Shown one piece after another: positions 21,669 to 33,436 of a DNA stretch of 64,000 nt (positions are counted from its first letter, which is position 1; each line of letters begins with the position of its first letter). The notes beneath the pieces were generated by a model that made no database searches, had not been told where the DNA came from, and was given only the letters and a program-made list of their open reading frames with translations. This DNA comes from Eleusine coracana subsp. coracana (Eukaryota; Streptophyta; Magnoliopsida; Poales; Poaceae), in NCBI GenBank assembly GCA_032690845.1, contig CM064417.1, positions 14,910,501-14,974,500 of the forward strand. Reading direction: 5' to 3'. The translations under genes and the position numbers were made by a program.

Positions 21669-22155
21669 TGTTGACGGTTGTTAAGTATCAATTTTGACCG
21701 TCAATATACCTATAAAAGTAGAAAGACTTAGCATTTCATACTTGCATGTTAGTTAAAAATAATAAGATTCCACTTGTTCTTGGAGATTCATGTGCATGCA
21801 GGGATTCAATACAATATATGTGGAGAAATAGAGCATAATCCGGGGAAACACCGTTCTGATCAATGAGACGGTGCCAACTGGACTTCCCTCGGATTGCATA
21901 CGTGGCTTCACAGGATTCCTCTGGAGAACACCAACTTAATTCAGAAGAGGACCCACCTACTAGCCACCCCGAGGAAGCACACCCCGAGGGGGCCCACTGC
22001 CAGGTCGGCCGACCAAGTCATGAGCCTGATTCGGGCAGGCCTCCACGTGTCGACTCCTGAGCTCTTTGGCAAGGTTGGTGCATGACGGTTCCGTGGTGGT
22101 TACTCTCCAGTACTAACTTTTGGCCCCTATAAATAGAAGATGAGAGCTTCACTCC

Positions 22156-22235
<80 letters not shown>

Positions 22236-23402
22236 AGAGCTAGTCATTTCTCTTTTTCACTTAGTAGTTTCCTAGTCCTAGTGGAGTTTAGTATAGGAGG
22301 AGCCTTGCTCAAGTCTCCAAGTCATAGGAGTATCGGTATGACTCTTGTATCTTTACCTTTATTCTATTTTATTATGACTCTATTCTATTCTATTAATATA
22401 GTTCTTCCTTATAGTTATGCTTATGATATGTGTTCCTTGTTTGGTTATATATCATATTCATGTTATAGGACTTTATGCTTTCATGATGATATAGACTTGC
22501 TACCATATTGTCATGATTATCATATACCTTGACTATAATCTAAATGTTATAATGCTAGTTGTACTTTAGTCTAAATGCTATGCTTTAATATGGGTTTGAT
22601 ATCCAATTAGGATTGCACTTGCTTAGCTCCTGACTTGTTAATCCGTAGGGTTAGAGTTATGTATGCTTTAGTACTTATTAATCCTATAGGTGATTCTAGT
22701 GTTTGATCAATACTAGAATTCTACTTAAATGTGTAAGCGCGGTGCTTAGATGGCTAGATAGTATTAATCACCTCATAATCCACTGTTTGTAGAGGTAGAT
22801 AGTAGGTGGTGACAACCTTATCTGTCCATTGTACTCCTCCACGTTTGGTTACGACGTGTGTCCAAGATGGAGTTGCCTTGTGTATGTCGGGCATGAATCC
22901 ATACATGAAGTGTTGAATGCATCAGACTATGACTAGTATAACCTTGCTTATAATTATTTGATTAAGTAACTATTTAGGTAGACTAACATTAGAGATATAT
23001 CTTTGCTTTCCTAACTAAAAATTCCTAGTGACTTAGGACTTTATTTATCTTTAGGAATGATTACTCTGTGTGTCACACTACCCCTATCCATTATTATACT
23101 TAACCCTATATGAACTCTGAATACTCATACCAATCTTTATGACTATGTTACTATTAACAATCATATATTTATGCTATAGCCTTCTTTTGGTAAAACTATA
23201 AATGATAAGCTATTGGAGCAATTCAATAGTGAAATGCTACAACGGTATTATCCGTGTGCTTACGGATCTTACTATATTAACACTGAAGTGCATCTTTATA
23301 ATTATGTCTGGTGTGATGTTAAGAAGTGCCACAAGCATTTCTGGCGCCTAGCCGAGGAAGATTATATCGATGTAACTTAATAAACGTTAGCAAGTGTCAA
23401 CA
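21669..23402 (+). repeat. 5' LTR of outer Athila-like element
   Basis: 1734 bp. TATA box CCCCTATAAATAG at 22125-22137, a palindrome GGTCGGCCGACC at 22003-22014, and a CA microsatellite 20 bp beyond the TATA box. The microsatellite accounts for most of the length difference from the 1680-bp 3' LTR. Confidence 0.88.
22156..22232 (+). repeat. CA microsatellite, about 38 units
   Basis: Uninterrupted (CA)n inside the 5' LTR just downstream of its TATA box. The 3' LTR has only about five CA units at the same place, so the expansion followed insertion. Confidence 0.97.
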
Positions 23403-23500
23403 AGCATTTCTGGCGCTGTTGCCGGGGATGATTATATTGATGTAACTTAGTAAACATTAGCAAGTGTCAACAAGCATTTCTAGCGCCGTTGCTGGGGAAG
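23335..23500 (+). promoter_or_regulatory. Primer-binding site region in triplicate
   Basis: TGGCGCTGTTGCCGGGGA at 23411-23428 matches the 3' end of plant tRNA-Asp with one mismatch. The same 70-bp unit (AGCATTTCTGGCGCC... to ...GCAAGTGTCAACA) occurs at the LTR end (23336), at the PBS (23405) and, degenerate, at 23475. Confidence 0.75.
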
Positions 23501-23617
23501 GCATAGATAAATATATATTGTTAATAATGACGTAATCATATTGATTGTATGGTAGTCATGTTTATGCAGGCTAACCCTGTATGTTTTCTGCCTTTTGGTG
23601 TGAAAACAGGGTAGTGC

Positions 23618-25075
23618 ATGACTGGTTTTGATCTGCCTAAGAACTTCATCGAGAATCCAGAAAGAGTTCTAAAGAAAAGTAGACTTAATGTCTCTTCTCC
23701 TCGACACTCTAAGCCAGCAGATCAACCAGTCATCACCGCGCCACCAAGATCTAAGCCAATGGCTAAGAAGGCCCTCAAGGACTATTCCGCTCCCTCTACC
23801 AGTAACGTGCTCACTAGGCCCGAGATTGACATTGGGGATGGAAACTTTGAGATCAAGACCACTTTGATCATGATGGTGCAGGATAGCCCATTTATTGGGA
23901 AAGCCAATGATGACGCTAGCGCTCACTTGCAGCAATTCTTGGAGTTGTGCAACACCTTTACCATAAGGAACGTGACTTCGGATGCCATTAGACTCCGTTT
24001 GTTCCCGTTCTCGCTGCTAGGCAAAGCCAAGCAATGGTTCTATGCCAATAAAGAGGCTGTCAACACCTAGGAGAAATGCTCCACTGTGTTCCTCGCGAAG
24101 TTCTTCCCGTTGGGTAAAACCAACTCCTTACGGGGAAGAATTTCAAGTTTCTAGCAACGGATTGAGAAACAATACCAAAAGCATGGGAAAGGCTTCAGAA
24201 ATACATCCTGGCCTGTCCCTATCTTGGAATGAATAAATGGCTTATTATCTAGAACTTCTAAATGGACTGATGACCTCAAGCCGTCAACACATAAATGCCA
24301 CCGCTGGAGGAGCCTTCTTCTCACTCACTGTCAAGCTGGCTCCTGAGTTAATTGAGAAGATGGTCCAGCCACGTGCGCAAGGCATGCATACCGTTAAAGA
24401 AATGGACATGCTCGCCATGAAAGTGGACCTTATCTTGAAGCGGCTCGACATCCATGACGACCCCAGCCTGAAGGGCACAATACAAGCTCTGGACCATCAC
24501 ATGACGTATGAAGTCTGTGGAAACACGGGACATTCAGGCAATGATTGCTCGGAGACTCGTGAGGAGGCTGCGTTTGTGAACAACGGGTATAGAAGGGGTC
24601 ACGGGTGGCAACCACGCCCCTATCAAGGAGGTAACTATGGTAATAATTCTTTCAACCCCAACCAACATTCCTTGAAAGATCTTGTCTTAGGCCAAACTAA
24701 AATTAATGAAAATTATATTAAAAAGTTTGCGTCCACTAAAAAGACCTTAGAAAGCATCAATGCTAAGATATAAGGTCTTTCTTCTTCTTCTTATAATAGC
24801 CAGCTAAGCTTTAATAAAATGTTTGAAACTCAGCTAGCTCAAATAGTCGTTGCTTTGCCTGCTTTGGACTGTGGAAAAATTCCGGGGCAACTTGAATCTA
24901 CCACAGAAAATGTGAATGCGGTGATGCTTGTGGGTAATCCTACTCACAACCCACTATATACTAACCTTGAAAACAATTATAAAGAGGATGAGTTGAACAT
25001 CATCCCAGTAATCCAAGGTGATCCAAGGAGTCTGATGATCTCATGTTCAATTGGGATAGAATTCTTCGAGCAAGC
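23618..25075 (+). pseudogene. gag of outer Athila-like element, broken
   Basis: Encodes the capsid/nucleocapsid precursor. It opens MTGFDLPKNF and includes the retrotransposon gag core (LQQFLELC ... LRLFPFSLLGKAKQWFY). An in-frame stop follows at 24068-24070, then frameshifts, then an open part from 24237. The zinc knuckle at 24507-24548 reads YEVCGNTGHSGNDC, in which the first Cys is Tyr, so zinc binding is probably lost; the related copy at 63325-63366 has Cys. After a stop near 24771 the C-terminal LETQLAQ-type segment continues at 24819 and ends at 25075, where the inverted element is inserted just before the protease active site would begin. Confidence 0.85.
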
Positions 25076-26763
25076 TGTTGACATATGCTAAGTCACACCA
25101 AATAAATAGACTGGGCAAGGTGCTAGAACTACTTATTGGTAGAACTCAACAAATGGTTAGTGTGGGCAACTTAAATCCGCAAGCACACGAACATCCCTTT
25201 GTAGTATTTCATCACTAGATTACTCTAATGACTGTCATTTATAGTTCTCCCATAGGAAGGCGACGATTAAGAGATAGCCATGTTCATAACCATATAACTA
25301 ATAATATATCAAAGTCATAGATAGGGGTAAGGATAATAAATAGTAGGGGGGGTAGTGACACACAGAACAATCCAATCTGACATTAGTCCAAAGTGTAGGT
25401 TAAGTGGGTTAGGAAGAGTTAAGCTGGGTACCTATGTATTTCTATACTCCTATCTATAGGTTAAATCCATGCAACATATATAAACCTAAGTCCTATGCCA
25501 AGCCGAGACAGGGAGGATTAATAGGCACAACAAGACTGTCACCACCTGCTGGCAATCTTATACTAGGACACATGACAAAAGGCAATTAAGTCGTTACCGT
25601 CACACCTATGCCTATTCGTGGGGCAACTAAGCACTCAAATATATTTACCAACCTAAGAACCATACTTACATTGCTAAATAATATTCTCGATTCCCATGGA
25701 ACTTTGGCCCTTTGGACCAATAAGTCGAGAGCAAGAATATACTTAACTCTAACCCGACAGATCAACGATTCAAGTACTAGAGAATGCATAACTCCGACCC
25801 TACAAATCAACAAGTCAAGGGCTAAGACATGCGTAACTTCGACCCTATGGATCATCAAGCTAAAGACTATAGCACACATAACATTAACCCTATGGATTAA
25901 CATGTTATGGACTAAAGCATCTCTAACCACTATATGCATTGAAGGAGTGCAAAAGCATAGATTGACTAGTACAAGTATGTGAAGCATAGAGCAACCAAAC
26001 ATAACTAGGCAACAACCATATAAAAGGCACATGATTATCACACTAGTATAAAGACAAAGCATAAGAGTAAAGAAGATAAATATATTAATAAAAAGGAACA
26101 AGTCTTACTAGAGAGGGATAGTGTGGAACTATTCCCAAGACTCCAAGACTAGATCAAGGACCTCAAGACAGCTCTCCTCTATCCTAAACTCTACTAGGAC
26201 CTAAGGACTAAGTGTAATGCTAGATAATGGACTCTTCTTGGTGTGTGTTGAAGTGGGAGGCACTCCTCTCCTTTTATAGCCTCCAAAGGTCGGTAACGGA
26301 GCGTAACCGCCACGAAATCTCAAGCCACTGTTGTTGCCAAAGAGCTGAGGGAGTGACACATGGAAGGGGGGGGGGGGGCAAACCACCTCAAGACTTGGTC
26401 GGCTGACCTCCCCCCTTGGTCGGCCGACCTGGAAGTGGGGCCTTTGGCCCTGTGCTTCCTCAGGGTGGCTGGTAGGTGTGTCCTCTTGTATTTTAAGTCG
26501 GTGCTTTGCGGAGGAATCCCATGCAGCCACATATTTGATCCGTGTGATGTACAGTTGTCACCGTCTCATTGGCAAGAATGGTATTCTCCCAGATCTTGCT
26601 CCATTTCTCCACTCCTTTTGTATATATTCTCTGCATGCACATAAATCTCTAAGGACAAGTGGAATCTTATTATTCCTAGCTAACATGCGTGTATGAAATG
26701 CTAAGTCCTCCCTTATTTGTGGCTATATTGACGGTCGGAATTGGTATTTAACGACCGTCAACA
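25076..26763 (-). repeat. 3' LTR of inner element
   Basis: 1688 bp, beginning on the minus strand at TGTTGACGGTCGTTAAATAC (26763) and ending TGTCAACA at 25076. The TATA box reads CTATAAAAGG on the minus strand near 26271-26280. Dyads GGTCGGCTGACC (26397-26408) and GGTCGGCCGACC (26418-26429) lie upstream of it. Confidence 0.85.
25703..25933 (-). repeat. 45-bp minisatellite in LTR
   Basis: About five imperfect 45-bp units, each with AACCC or GACCC, then GATCAACAAGTCAAG-like and CATAACT-like words. Because 45 is a multiple of three, the minus strand stays open here with a 15-residue periodicity. I read that as a side effect and not a gene. Confidence 0.7.
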
Positions 26764-26778
26764 AGACCCCCCAAGCTG
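26764..26778 (-). promoter_or_regulatory. Polypurine tract of inner element
   Basis: On the minus strand CAGCTTGGGGGGTCT lies directly before the LTR start, the expected plus-strand priming site. Confidence 0.8.
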
Positions 26779-28989
26779 AACTTTGCTCGTCCTGAGCAAA
26801 GCTAAACTTAGGTTTTGTTGATCATGAGTTGCTATTATGTCTTACTCTTAATATATACCCAAGTGCACAACTAAGACACTCTATAAAGGATTGAATGAGT
26901 TGGCACGAGTATTTCACCTTTTATTACCTGTGTGGTGCTGTAGCTTCTCCAAATCTTGGGCGGTTGGAAGACAGACAATTTGTAGGACTAACATTACATC
27001 TACTCTTTTTGATCGACTTTATCCCCTGGGTTAATTTTTGTGCTAAATCTAAGTTTCTCAAATGATTCACTCAGATCGCTCAAAGTGTATATATTCCTCA
27101 CCAAGGCTTATGATGCCTCAAAATTCCTACCTCTAAAGGCTGATATGTTTAGCTCTGGGTAAGGATAAGTCTGGCATACCTGTATTTCATATGGCACCGA
27201 GTCAAAAGAGTGGATCCATGGAGAAAGCATTTCCCACAAGCATGATCAAGATGTGCATGTGTGGTGGATTTGGTGGAGTGGAATGGAGACTCTTTTCTAT
27301 TTGTCTCTCCCTTTGGCAGTATTGACTATCTTTTCTTTCTGTTTTTTTTCCTGAAGCTCTTCATGGAGCAAGAGTTTTTTGTTGTCAAGCTCTTCATGGA
27401 GCAAGAATATTTTTCTCTTTTTCTATTTTTTTTTGATATCCATAACCTTGATTGCCATGGGGAGAGATCAATCATGAAGATAGAGTCTTTATTTTGTGGA
27501 TGGATGGTGTGACATAGATGATTGCTAATTTCCAGTGTGGAAACTTAGCTTGTTGTGTGTGGACTTGATCATGAATGTAGAAAATATTTCTCACTAGGAT
27601 CAACAATTTTGACAAGGCTCAATGAAAACACAAGTAGCATATGTAGAAGGTTTTGCAATGTAGCACAACATAGGGCTGTGATAGGAATTCATATAATTGA
27701 GGAACTTGTCATTTTTATCAAATTAATTCTCTAGGTGTCAAGTTTCATAAATTAAGCAAGATTATAGCTTCCCTAACTAACCATATCATATCTCTGAACA
27801 ACGTAGAAGGATAATGCTTATGCTACCCACTAGTGTGTTTGAGGTGAAATCTAAATCATGCGAACAAACAAAAACTAGATAGAGTGCTAAGTTGTAAACT
27901 AGGCATATGAAAGGAATAAAAGACAGAGCAACCATTCATCATCTCAACATAGGAAACCTAATGCATTCATACCGTGCATGAATTTATTTCTTTTTAATTT
28001 TGTTTTTATCATGCATGTGAAAGGGAAACAAATATTTTTCATGTTTTTAGTTTTATCATGCATGTGGTGATTGAAAAGGGAAATGATAAAAGTTATCTTC
28101 ACATTAGGGGGGGGGGGGAGGAACTCCCCTCAAGCTGGCTTTTGCTCATGCTTTGCTGCAACGTGTTGATGGAGCATTCGAAGTCTTGGCTGCAACAAGA
28201 GAGCAGGAGTACACAAGAACAACTACTCTTATTTCTCGTGGGACTTTGACCCTTCGGATCAACAAGTCGAGAATAAGGGTACACTTAACTTTGATCTGAC
28301 GGATCAATAAGTCAAGTAATCAATGGCTATCAAGTCCTCATCGAGTTTGTTCTTATGAAGATTTGAAGGCAATATGAAGATGCAAATCAAATTCAAAACA
28401 ACTATTTTTAGCAGAATTTCAGAGTGTTTAGTGATGTGAAACCCTAGAGAAAATAACAACAAATGGCCTGAGCATAATGGAGAGGTGAAATATGTAAATG
28501 CGGTGAAGAACTTCCTCTCGTGAACCTTGCCTCAAGATGCAGAGAAAAACAACAGTCATATTGGGACATGAGAGTTGCAAGCTAGCAGTTCGGGCAAGTG
28601 AGGCCACAGAGCCATTTTTATCTGGTCGGCCGACCAATAGGTTTAGTCGCCCGACCAGGGGATGGCCCCTCTGGTCCTCTTCTCTAGTTAGTAGACCCTA
28701 CTTGTGGTGGCCCACAAGAAAGAAAATGTATTTCAAAGAAAAACATTTTTGATCTTTTGTACTCTCAATTTCTCAAAAGATGAACTCTGAAATTCTATTT
28801 TTTATATATAATTTTGAAAAAGGGAAATGGGTTGGAATAAACTCCAACATGCAAATGTGGTGGAAAAATCAAATATGCAAATGCAAATGGAAATCCAAAG
28901 ATTGGTGGAAGGCAAATATGAGATAAGTACCAATTTACCTTTGGCAAGGGCTCACCAATTTTAAGTCCAATGAGCAGGACTTTTCTCCG
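26779..28989 (-). other. Non-coding interior of inner element
   Basis: It is homologous to the 3' non-coding parts of the two other Athila-like copies (33437-34860 and 58487-60284, the latter also on the minus strand). A poly-G run at about 28108-28119 corresponds to the one at 33513-33532. A short LTR-like piece near 28230-28320 (GGGACTTTGACCCTTCGGAT) interrupts it, and ORF1 is missing. Confidence 0.7.
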
Positions 28990-29539
28990 TTGCATTTTAG
29001 GTTGGTGACGCGGTGTCTGTTCCCAGAGATGAGGATGTAGACGACTTCTCGCATTGGGGTTGTGGCTATCTTTTCATAGTACTTGTGCGAAGCCTCTTCC
29101 CCTTGTGTTCTTCTTTCTTGGTGGTGTTAGATAACTCCTCTTACCTAATGTAGTTTCTTGCATCATGGTTAGTATACGACTGTTCACAAGTGGATTCACA
29201 TCCCCTCGAATCCATCGCATCGATAGTTCTAACAGAGGAAATAGAAGCAGCTAACTGAGCCAACTTAGAGTCTAATAATTTATTAAATTATTGTTGGTGC
29301 TCAAAGAAAGTAGAGAAAGTTTCCATAATAGTGTTGACACGTTCTAAAATTTTCTCATGAGCCTCCAGTTTTTTAAATAGTTTTTCATTTATCTTAGGTT
29401 GGTCATGAATAATATCTCTCAAGGAGGAAAAACTATAATCGGAAGTATTAAGATTGTTTTTGTTACCTCCATGTTGATAAGGGCATTGTTTCCTCCCTTG
29501 ACCTCCTTGTGGATAACTCCTGTTTGTGTTGCACGACAT
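28990..29539 (-). pseudogene. gag remnant of inner element
   Basis: It starts within the nucleocapsid tail (PQGGQGRKQ, then LRDIIHDQPKINEKLFKKL), continues through a stop to LDSKLAQLAASI, and jumps to the last residues of the gag-protease ORF (SLGTDTASP). The gag core, zinc knuckle and protease are deleted. Confidence 0.75.
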
Positions 29540-29573
29540 GTCCTCATATGCTCTAGGTAGTCATCCTCCAAGT

Positions 29574-29591
29574 TCCCCGACAATTGCACCA
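29574..29591 (-). promoter_or_regulatory. Degenerate tRNA-Asp primer site
   Basis: On the minus strand TGGTGCAATTGTCGGGGA follows the LTR end after AGCATTTC; four differences from the tRNA-Asp complement. Confidence 0.7.
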
Positions 29592-29599
29592 GAAATGCT

Positions 29600-31239
29600 T
29601 GTTGACATATGCTAAGTCACACTAAATAAATAGACTAGGCAAGGTGCCAGAACTACTTATTGGTAGAACTCAACAGATGGTTAGTGTGGGCAACTTAAAT
29701 CCGCAAGCACACGAACATCCTGTTGTAGCATTTCACCACTAGATTACTTCAATGACTGTCATTTATAGTTCTTTCAAGGGAAGGCAGTGATTAAGAGATA
29801 GCATGTTCATAACCATATAACTAATAATATATCAAAGTCATAGATAGGGGTAAGGATAATAAATAATAGGAGGGTAGTGACACACAGAACAATCCAATCT
29901 AACATTAGTCCAAAGTATAGGTTAAGTGGGTTAGAAAGAGTTATGCTATGTCCCTTTGTACTTCTATACTCAAATACATGCAACACATAAAAGCCCAAGT
30001 CCTATGCTAAGCCGAGATCGGGAGGATTAACAAGGACAACATGGCTGTCACCACCTGCTGGCAACCTATACTAGAACACGTGACAAAAGGCAATTAAGTA
30101 CTTACCGCCACACCTATGCCTGTTCGTGGTGCAACTAAGCAGTCAAAGATATTTATCAACCTAAGCACCATACTTACATTGCTAAATAATATTCTCGATT
30201 CCCATGGGACTTTGGCCCTTCAGACCAACAAGTCGAGAGCAAGAATATATTTAACTCTAACCCGATGGATCAACGAGTCAAGAACTAAAGAATGCATAAC
30301 TCTGACCCTATAGATCAACAAGTCAAGGGCTAAGACATGCATAACTTTGACCCTACGGATCATCAAGGTAAAGACTATAGCACACATGAGATTAACCCTA
30401 TGGATTAATATGTTATGGAATAAAGCATGTCTAACCACTATATGCATTGAAGGAGTGCAAAAGCATAGATTGACTAGTACAAGTATGTGAAGCATAGAGC
30501 AACCAAACATAACTAGGCAACAACCATATAAAAGGCACATGATTATCACACTAGTATAAAGACAAAGCATAAGAGTAAAGAAGATTAATATATTAGTAAA
30601 AAGGAACAAGTCTTACTAGAGAGGGATAGTATGGAACTATGCCCAAGACTCCAAGACTGGATCAAGGACCTCAAGCCAGCTCTCCTCTATCGTAAACTCC
30701 ACTAGGACCTAAGGACTAAGTTTAATGCTAGAGAATGGACTCTTCTTGGTATGTGTTGAAGTGGGAGGCACTTTCCTCCTTTTATAGCCTCCAAAGGTCG
30801 GTAACGGAGTGTAACTGCCACAAAACCTCAGGCCACCGACGTTGCCAAAGGGCTGAGGGAGTGATACATGGAAGGGGAGAGGAAATCGCCTCAAGACTTG
30901 GTCGGCCGACCTCCCCTCTTGGTCAGCCGACCTTGAAGTGGGGCCTTTGGCCCTGTGCTTCCTCGGGGTGGCTGGTAGGTGGGTCCTCTTGTGTTTTAAG
31001 TCGGTGCTTTGCGTAGGAATCCCGTGCAGCCACGTATTTGATCTGTGTGATGTACAGTTTTCACTGTCCCATTGGCTGGAATGGTATTCTGCCGGATCTT
31101 GCTCCATATCTCCACTCCTTTTGTATATGTTCTCTGCATGCACGTAAATCTCCAAGGGCAAGTGGAATATTATTATTCCTAGCTAACATGCATGTATGAA
31201 ATGCTAAGTCCTCCCTTATTTGTGGCTATATTGACGGTC
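29600..31239 (-). repeat. 5' LTR of inner element, truncated
   Basis: Matches 25076-26763 throughout, including the 45-bp minisatellite (30207-30436) and dyads GGTCGGCCGACC (30900-30911) and GGTCAGCCGACC (30921-30932). Homology stops at TTGACGGTC (31239). Confidence 0.85.
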
Positions 31240-31960
31240 ATCTCTGGACAAGGAAGCGCCGACAGCATGCTAAACATTGAAGGAGAGAAAGTCTCGTCCG
31301 CCGGACTCAAAATTGGTGAACCCTCGCCGGCAGGTTAAATGATATTTATCCATATTTCCCTTTTCAAAATTTTTGACTTCAATTTGCATATTTGGATTTT
31401 TTTCACCGCATGTTGGAATTTATTCCAACCCAATTTTGAAAAATGGAATTTTTTAGAGTTTATCTTTTTTAGATTTTGGATGTGTAGAAAGTTTGAAAAT
31501 GTTTTTCTTTTAAACATATTTTCTTTCTTGTGGGCCACCACTTGTGGGGCCCACTGGCTAGAGCTATGGACCAGAGGAGCCAGGCCCTGGTCGGCCGACC
31601 AGAGAGCAACGACTCTCTGGCCCCAGTTGCCCCAACGTCTAGTAGGCAACAACCATGTCTCAATGAGACTGTTGCTCTGCTCTGCTATTTAAGGCAATGG
31701 CCGGGAGAGGGAGTTCTTCACTCCATTCATATTTTTAACCTCTCCACTTTGCTCTAGCCATTTGCTTCCATTTTCTCCAAGCCTTTGTATTGCTCAATAC
31801 TTTGAGATTCCATCAAAAATATTTGCTTTGAATTTTCATTTGTATTTATGAGTTGGTTTCGAATTTGCAAGAGTTTTTAATATAGTTTTTATTTGGTGTT
31901 TTCACTAACCATAACCCCTATTTGAGTTGCTCTTGTGTTGGTTTGTTCAAATGTGCAGCG
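31240..31960 (+). other. Outer element resumes: protease tail and spacer
   Basis: 31240-31340 corresponds to the extreme C-terminus of the gag-protease ORF and its downstream TTGGTGA-CCC-GCC-GG motif seen in the copy at 62080-62150. The remaining spacer carries a dyad TGGTCGGCCGACCA near 31590. Nearly the whole outer protease is missing. Confidence 0.65.
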
Positions 31961-33436
31961 ATGAAGAAAATGAAGCGAGCCTTAAGCAAAATGAAGAATA
32001 AGGTGACGGGAATCCCGAGCAGTCCTACAACTTAAATGGTGTATAATACTCACTCCCGTCCTCAACATCTTGAGGAAGAGCCTGAAGAAAATGCACCAAT
32101 GGAGGAACCAACGGAAGTAGAGCCGGAACCACTGCCAGATTTCAGTAGTGTTCAACTCCGACTCAACACCGACCACGACCTCGACTTAGTTGGAAAGAGA
32201 GAATGTGACATCCGTTGGATGCTCACCAGCCGGTCTTACGTTCCTACGTGAACGTATGATCCAGACATTCTTTCCAAGATAGTTATAGACACTGAATTTG
32301 CTTCTATCTTTCATGCTGGGGGATGGGATGGTTTTGTTTCGGTAGTTGAGTCTTGCTCTTGCCTGCTTACCATTCAGTTCTTATGCACCCTTCAATGGGA
32401 CAGTGATAGGATTTCATTTCGATTCAATGGAATGATTATCTCACTCACTTGGAGGCAATTCAGTGATTTGCTAGGTTTTTCTGCTAATGCTGTTTTGGAT
32501 TTTCATTCCAAAAATTTCGATTTTAACAAAAGCCATTTTTGGGAGGAAACAACAGGGCATACCCTTGCCGTGTCACCTAGGAATATGGATATCCATAATC
32601 CTACCTTGCATTTTATGCATAAATGGCTGGCAATAACTTTGTTCCCTAGAAAGGATGTTAGAGTTGTGCGTGGGGATGAAATGTTTCTTCTCTATTGCAT
32701 GGTTAATAAAATCAAAGTCTTGCCTGTTATAGTCATGGTTAAGCAATGGGTTGAAGTTATCAAACAAGTAGGAGATTTTGAATTCATGTCCCTGATTTAT
32801 CGCCTTGTGCACAATCTTGGTTTACTTGGAAATGCCCATATCAATGATTTAATTTATGAACAAGTTGTCCTAGGCGAACAATTCTTTAGATCAGAACATT
32901 CTTTGAAACAAGAACCCAATGGCTCTTTGGTGTATTTCTTTCCTGGTTATGCAAATGAAATCCAGTTACCTAATCTGGATTTTCATTTGTATAACTATGA
33001 TGAATTAACCATTCCTTTAGAGACATGCTTTGCAGCTCATAGGAACAACGTTTCTGGTCTTATGACCAGAAACAAATCATGGAGAAACACTAAGGCATCC
33101 TTACCGAGGGAGGAGCCAAGCATGGGTTCTTATGACCACACCATTCCTCACAGAAGCGGCAATGCATCCTTGGACACCAGTGAATGGCTCGGGGGAGCCT
33201 ATGGTAGCTCAAGTTCCAGTGGCTTACCACCACTGTTCACACACATCACTCTTGCAGCAGTTCAAGGAGGGGCACATATGACCTCACAAGACAAATTGAC
33301 AATATGTCCCTTCAGATCGACCAATTGGACCATACCATCCACACTCATATTCAGCAGGAAAATGAGTGGAGGGATGATGTTCAACAACAGCTCTCGAGAA
33401 TTGAGAATAAGGTCTCTTGGGGTAACACCCAAATGA
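31961..33436 (+). pseudogene. Athila ORF1-like gene with two stops
   Basis: One frame runs about 491 codons from ATG 31961, broken only by TAA at 32033-32035 and TGA at 32249-32251. The N-terminal part is acidic (EEEPEENAPMEEP). The central part carries WRQFSDLLGF, HPTLHFMHKWLAITLFPR-like wording (33 residues before VRGDEMFLL) and YANEIQLPN, which I recognise as the Arabidopsis retrotransposon ORF-1 (Athila) family. Its function is not established; it lies where Athila elements put an extra ORF. With few lesions it may be fairly young. The copy at 60285-61371 is a diverged relative. Confidence 0.8.

Larger units (their letters stand above)
25076..31239 (-). mobile_element. Inner Athila-like element, opposite strand
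   Basis: It has the same LTR termini, primer site and polypurine tract style as the outer element, but on the minus strand. The 3' LTR is 25076-26763 and the 5' LTR is 29600-31239. The 5' LTR lacks about the first 24-27 bp, where it meets outer-element DNA. A flank copy CAAGC at 25071-25075 has no partner, so the junction was deleted. Only a gag remnant survives inside; protease, ORF1 and pol are absent. Confidence 0.85.

Noticed and set aside
22018..22232. Minus-strand cysteine/valine repeat frame across the CA tract
   Set aside because: Product of a dinucleotide microsatellite.
25586..26101. 171-codon minus-strand frame with leucine-rich, repeat-like protein
   Set aside because: It lies wholly in an LTR; the pattern comes from a 45-bp minisatellite whose length is a multiple of three.
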